This document shows, in pieces, positions 58,901 to 64,000 of a stretch of 64,000 nt of DNA; within the stretch, counting starts at the first letter, position 1; each line of letters begins with the position of its first letter. Where the stretch lies: NCBI RefSeq assembly GCF_001638985.1, contig NW_017265136.1, positions 1-64,000 of the forward strand. Direction: 5' to 3'. The DNA is from Phycomyces blakesleeanus NRRL 1555(-). Taxonomy: Eukaryota; Mucoromycota; Mucoromycetes; Mucorales; Phycomycetaceae. The notes under the pieces were generated by a model that saw only the letters and a list, made by a program, of their open reading frames with translations, was not told the DNA's origin and did not search any database. The position numbers were made by a program, and so were the translations under genes.

Positions 58901-59951
58901 CCAGGCTCGAATTCCAAAATTTGATTTGATAAAGTCTCAAAGCTTAGGATCTAACAGCCTTCTCTTTCTGTTACTTTGGATAGGAAAGTCTTGCCTGCCA
59001 GCCAGCTGGTACACCAATCTCTTGTTGAAATGTAAAAATTATACATTCTAAGCAAGGGTTTTTTTTGGGTTTATAAAAAAATGAAAAATAAAATAAGATT
59101 TTATTTTTCATTTGAATTAAAGGAGTTGTCATAATTTGTGTGTGTGTATGTGTTGAGAGGGGAGATAGGAATAGGCAGAAGGAGAAGAATTAATGTGGTT
59201 GGTTCGTTGCCGTTTAATTAAAAAGAAAAAGGGAATTTAAGAGAAAGACCCGTTCCAAAGTGGACTCTAATAAACTATAATAAAGGGCTCTACGAGTGAT
59301 TGACTTAATCGCTTGCCTTTATTTATTTAAAAAACAAAATAAATAAACCCAATTCATTCAACATCCCACTTTTTTCTCTCTCTCTAGATTGACTCTATTA
59401 GTATTAGTGTTAGTATTAATTTTGAGGTCTAAAATCAAAATCAAAAAGTTACATACACAGATGAAAACAGGTATAATTATTCAAGTGTACTATGGATATT
59501 TCGAGACTTATGACTTGAATATTGGTTATACCGGATTTTGTGGGTTAGAATTTGAGTCAATCTTCCATAGATAACCCGGGAATCAGAGATAATTGGTGTC
59601 TTCCAAAGATTCATTTATTCGAATACATTTTTCATTTACAGCCGCGGTGTTTCATTTGTATGATTACATTTTGAGATCTCCTCCCCACCCAGCCTTCCAC
59701 TTTTGCCTTACCAATTCTGAAAGGCTTTAAAAGCATGAATTGTAAAACATGGTTCAAATAAAACATACATTTGATTCTGAATACAAAAAGGTATAACATC
59801 ATTGGTTTATAAGAATCTATCCTACACACCCAAAATTCCATTATTATTATTATTTTGAAACACAAACAAATTAGTTTAAGAATTTGAAACCAAAACACCA
59901 CAAAATACAGGTAGTGCTTGTATATTGATAACTAGATTACCTAGGTAATAA

Positions 59952-59986
<35 letters not shown>

Positions 59987-60444
59987 ATGCTGGTGGTGGT
60001 AAAAGGTTGATTTGTCATATACAAACCTAATTCAACCATCAAATGTCTGTTGTTAACCCCTTTAGTTATTCAACCTGGGCTCAGCCACTATGGCTACCAA
60101 ACAAGTAGGAGACCTAAAATAAAAATAATAAAAATCAAAGGCGCAGTGTATTCTATATATTTATATCTATAAATCTATATACAGTTTTTTTTCTTCATTT
60201 AGGCTTAGTGTTTCGACAATTATTCTATTCTATACTTACCAAAAGGGAGGCTACATATATATATATAAATAAAAAGGTTAAATTTAGAAGCTTGGAAAAA
60301 ATCAGACCACTACAACCAATTAAATAAAAATATATAAAAGTGGAGTTCAAGACTTCTTTCTTGTATTTTCTCTCTCCAAAATCCGACAGTTCCCTTTCCG
60401 GTTTTCTGATCAACTAACATTCACCAACCTAATTGTTAATTGCC
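55914..60444. other. Intergenic 4.5-kb AT-rich interval
   Basis: No gene recognised on either strand. Microsatellites include (AT)n at about 56266-56286 and 56728-56755 and (AGT)n at about 59947-59985. A short near-palindrome (atgggtgcacatacccat) is at 56891-56908. The last 130 bp hold the glyoxal oxidase promoter. Confidence 0.55.
60314..60340 (+). promoter_or_regulatory. CCAAT and TATA elements upstream of glyoxal oxidase
   Basis: CCAAT at about 60315-60319 and tatataaaag at 60331-60340, the latter about 105 nt before the ATG at 60445. Confidence 0.5.
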
Positions 60445-62502
60445 ATGAAGACTGCATTATTTGTATCCATGGCAGCCGCCGTGTCTCTCGTCATGGCACA
60501 GAATGAACCGAGAGATGCACCATTCTATTGGACACAGCCTCAAAAATTCATGTCCCCTTACGAAAAGACCGGCAAGATGGAACAGTACGGTCGTACTGGT
60601 GTGGCAGCAATGCATGCTGTCTTGCTAAAGTAAGGACCTTTTTTTCACTTCTTTGAAGAATTTTTTTTTTTTATTATGCAACCAGAATCTAATCGTTTGT
60701 TCATTCCATTTCTTTTTTATTAAAAAAAATAGTGAAAAAACTGTCTTGATTATCGACAAAGGTACGGTACACACCAAAAAGAAACAAAGCAACAAACAGA
60801 TAGATATAAAACATATATAACCAACATTTCTATTTGTGGTATCTTTAAAAGAAATATACATGCATACATACATATCAATAATTAATTCATTGTTGTTATC
60901 TTTTTTTTAAAATAAATAAATAAATGAACAGCTGAATGGAACGAAGCTCAATTTGATTCTGGACAGAGTGCTTATTCTGTTCAATACGATCTTGAGACAA
61001 ACGACTACAGAGCTTTGCCTTTGGAAACAAATACTTTTTGCTCAGCTGGTGGTTTCCTTAGCAACGGTACATTTATCAGTACCGGCGGTGGTGAGAAGCG
61101 TGGTCGTACATGGAAGGCAGAGTCGGGATGGCAATCTATCCGTCACTTCACACCTTGCACTGACAACACTTGCGAGTGGAGCGAATACAAGACTGGTTTG
61201 ATGCAGAACAACAGATGGTACCCCACTGTCGAACAATTGCCAGAAGGAGATATCATCATTGTCGGTGGATCTACAAAGGGTACTGCGTTTAACCGTGACG
61301 AGATCAACGTTCCGTCATATGAATTCTGGCCACCAAGATCGGGCGGTGAAATCCATTTGCCTTTCCTTGAAGAGACCATGCCTTACAACTTGTACGTATT
61401 GTACTAAATAATACTATAACAACCAAAAGAAGAAGAAGAAAGAAAAAAGAGTTTTTTGCTGTGTGTTCAAACTAAACAAATGGCTAAATTAACGTTTTTG
61501 TTTTGTTTTTTAAAAAAAAGATATCCCTTTGTATTCCTTCTTCCAGATGGCAATCTATTCATGTTTGCTAATAACCAGTCCATGATCTTTGACTACCACA
61601 ACAATCGTGTTGTGAAGAAGCTTCCTGATATTCCCGGCACACCAAGATCCTACCCTCTCACATCTGGCGCTGTCATGCTTCCTCTCGACCCTGCAAACAA
61701 TTACAATGTCGAGATTCTGATTTGCGGTGGTTCAGAGAACAGAAAGAACAATGCAAAGGCTGATGACACCTGCGGCCGCATCAACCTTGGCGACGAAAAC
61801 CCACAGTGGGAAATGGACACATTTGTCCACCCACGTTTAATGCCCGATGGCGTCATCTTGGCCGATGGCACTACCCTGTGGGTCAATGGATGTCAGCGCG
61901 GATGGGCCGGATACAACAACCGTAACCACGATCCTACCTTTGACCCTATTATCTACGACCAAGACAAAAAACTAGGCAACCGCTGGACCACCGGATTGGC
62001 TAACACTGACATTGCACGCATGTACCACTCTGTTGCCCTGACCCTTCCCGATGGACGAGTCTGGATTGCCGGCTCTAACAATGTCGATCCCCCGGATCTT
62101 TTGGCCGAGTACCCCACCGAATTCCGTGTCGAATACTTCTCGCCACCTTATCTGTTCAAGGGTTCTGTCCGTCCCTTGATTTCCAATGTACCCAAGGTGG
62201 TTACCTATGGCGAGAAATTTAACATTCTTTTGAACCTTGGAACTCTTGCCGAAGAAAACCCTGTGATGAAGGTTGCTATCCTTCGTACTGGTTTCAGCAC
62301 TCATTCTATGCACATGTCACAACGCTATGTGATTCTGAACCACAAGGTCTCGGACGACATGCAGTCTATCGAGATCGAAGCCCCTCCAAGAGCCACAATT
62401 TTCCCTCCAGGCTCTGGCTTCCTTTATGTATTATGCAATGGTGTACCTGCCAAGGCCGCCGAGCTTTTTGTCGAAAAAGATATCAATGACTTGGCGATCT
62501 AA
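60445..62502 (+). CDS. Glyoxal oxidase / copper radical oxidase (AA5)
   Basis: Secreted oxidase converting small aldehydes (glyoxal, methylglyoxal) or related substrates to acids with release of hydrogen peroxide. Exons: 60445-60629, 60733-60761, 60932-61391, 61521-62502; 551 residues, in frame. Signal peptide at about 1-19 (MKTALFVSMAAAVSLVMAQ). All copper/radical residues of the family are present: Cys108 in TFCSAGG and Tyr168 in RWYPT (the Cys-Tyr cofactor pair), Tyr393-His394 in RMYHS, and His486 in STHSMH. Kelch-type seven-bladed propeller motifs are visible (IIIVGGSTKGTAF, LICGGSEN). The C-terminal DUF1929-like domain runs from about 425 (VEYFSPPYLFKG) to the end. No extra N-terminal WSC repeats. 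The 29-nt second exon is required for frame. Confidence 0.95.
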
Positions 62503-64000
62503 ATAAGAAGACATTTTGTTCTTTCCTTCTTTTCTTCTCATCATCTTTAATACCTCTCTCTCTCTTTATCTTTGTGTTCTCTTTCTATATTATTATTACT
62601 ATTTTCCTTTTTACTTATTCCCCAAATATCTATTCTGTAAACATTACCTACACATTTTTTTTTTGTTTTTTGTCTTTTTTTTTATTCTTTCTTGTTTACA
62701 TACAAATTACCCGTAAATAAAGAAAACAATCATATATCAACTTTCTCATTGAAACATACTTTATTTGAGCTCATACAGGAAACTATAGCCATTTTCAGGC
62801 CCTTGTTTCTGTACTTTGTTGAATAAGAAACCAACTTTTTTATGTTAAATGTCATTAAAAACGGCTTTGAAGCCGAGGTAAGTCCGGGTTTTCTTTTATA
62901 TATACATGTACAAGGTAGACCAGTAACCCCAGCGGAATTGCGTAAAGAATGAATAGCACGTTTATACAAGTTTATGAGGCTTTTTCAAATTTTTATAATT
63001 GTCTTGATAGCTAGACATGTAGAGAATCTGCAAGAAATTACATTACAATTACTTTTTACGGGCCGTTTAATGTAGGCCACGAAATGTTTTCCAGAAAAAA
63101 AAATCGCCTGCAGCGGTTACATTTCAGGCAGCATTATATACAATTGGTGTGGATGGACTAAAAAGTTCAAGTGACTCTTACTGGCTAGTCTTCTTCCATT
63201 GTCAATTGGATTGAGAAGAAGATCGTACTTTTTATGGAAGAGATTGTTCCACTGGTTACAAGGTCTAGAAAACCCACAGTAAAATATTTTCACTTGATTT
63301 AAAAAATGGTATTATGAGCACTTCAATTGTTATCTAATATGCATTTGAGCTGATTTTGAGCTTTTTAGTCTGTCCACACCAATTGTATATAATGCTGCCT
63401 GAAATGTAACCGCTGCAGGCGATCATAAGACAAGAAAGATTTGGAAATACATGATATGTTTGGGCCACTGGAGTTTTGAAGACATACTCAACGTGTCCCT
63501 ACTCATATGCTACTCATACCCTACTCCTATACGCTACGAATGTGCTATAAGTGTTCTACAAATATGCCTTAGGATACTTATGGTCAGGTATATTGGTAAG
63601 AATAAAGTACAATCAGACCAAGAATATAGTAATACTTTTTTTTAAAAAAAAAACAAATAAATTAACGAGAAATATCTAACATGAGTATTACTAGCCAGCA
63701 GGTCGAACTGTATTATGGCAAAGTACCTTCCTGCAAAATATATTAAACCCCGACGTTCAAACAGCTTGGAAAGATCGAGGCTCAAAGAAGAAAATAACTA
63801 TCAAGCGTGTAAAGCAGATATCTTGACACAGTGATTCCTTCTGGAAGTTATTACTATATCCTACAAAATAGAATCAAGCTTTTTTAAAAAGACCCTTCTC
63901 TTGTATTTTGATATATCCTATATTGTTCAATATTAAAAACTGTACATATTTTTTTATATATCATATATAAAAGCTTGGATATTATTCTTGTAATAGTCAA
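62503..64000. other. Intergenic end of window with a MITE
   Basis: T-rich 3' UTR-like sequence follows the glyoxal oxidase stop, with AATAAA at about 62716. The MITE 63105-63421 lies within. No gene is recognised before the window ends. Confidence 0.55.
63105..63421. mobile_element. MITE with near-perfect 61-bp TIRs
   Basis: 317 bp. The left end 63105-63165 starts cgcctgcagcggttacattt and is the inverted complement of 63361-63421 with two mismatches by eye. AT flanks both ends. The interior (about 195 bp) has no open frame and aligns with the degenerate copy at 38151-38510. The freshness of the TIRs suggests a recent insertion. Confidence 0.9.

Noticed and set aside
1..64000. CRISPR arrays, tRNA or rRNA genes
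   Set aside because: No regularly spaced repeats with unique spacers, no T-loop consensus and no rRNA-like conserved segments were seen; the DNA is eukaryotic nuclear.

Overview
The window reads as nuclear DNA of an early-diverging filamentous fungus, most likely Mucoromycota (Mucorales-like). The base composition is AT-rich. Genes carry many short GT-AG introns (mostly about 50-200 nt) full of AT/GT microsatellites, and intergenic DNA is long and repeat-rich. Gene content also fits: a cytochrome P450, an Ecm33-type GPI wall protein, a glyoxal oxidase, a diaphanous-like formin and a MULE transposon. Species cannot be named from sequence alone.

Layout. (1) 0-5.4 kb: a decayed Mutator-like (MULE) transposon. 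Its product joins a FAR1-type zinc finger, a MULE transposase, a SWIM finger, a linker made of tandemly duplicated mini-exons, and an OTU-type cysteine peptidase. (2) 6.8-9.6 kb, minus: a 10-exon MFS transporter with an apparent 3-nt micro-exon. (3) 11.7-13.2 kb, minus: an Ecm33/Sps2-like GPI-anchored wall protein. (4) 13.9-19.5 kb, plus: a small orphan ORF, then the DDB1 orthologue (about 14 exons). (5) 20.1-24.7 kb, minus: a low-complexity protein whose N-terminus matches the PRRC2/BAT2 N-terminal domain. (6) 25.4-25.85 kb, minus: a small two-helix membrane protein, possibly Apq12-like. (7) 26.65-28.4 kb, plus: a rhodanese fused to a degenerate metallo-beta-lactamase-like domain. (8) 29.5-37.5 kb, plus: a 19-exon formin with GBD/FH3, coiled coil, FH1, FH2 and DAD. 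(9) 38.7-40.8 kb, minus: a cytochrome P450. (10) 40.8-48.7 kb: gene-free, with several inverted-repeat (MITE/foldback) elements and a duplicated segment. (11) 48.7-50.2 kb, plus: a Rab-family GTPase. (12) 54.05-55.9 kb, plus: a Ser/Thr-rich single-pass surface protein like wall-stress sensors. (13) 60.4-62.5 kb, plus: a secreted glyoxal oxidase (AA5-type copper radical oxidase). (14) 63.1-63.4 kb: a MITE with near-perfect 61-bp terminal inverted repeats, related to one at 38.15-38.5 kb.

How the genes relate. There is no operon-like organisation. The loose theme is polar growth and cell surface: formin, Rab, wall protein, surface sensor and secreted oxidase. DDB1 (CRL4 ubiquitin ligase adaptor), the PRRC2-like protein (translation/RNP biology in animals) and the rhodanese fusion (sulfur metabolism) are independent neighbours. 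All exon joins below were derived by hand from splice motifs and frame continuity; each listed multi-exon gene except the MULE closes in frame from start to stop.

Most worth checking: the MULE-OTU gene with its amplified exon cassette encoding an IKQEP motif; the 3-nt micro-exon; three independent GC-AG introns; the rhodanese/pseudo-MBL fusion; and the nested inverted-repeat elements.
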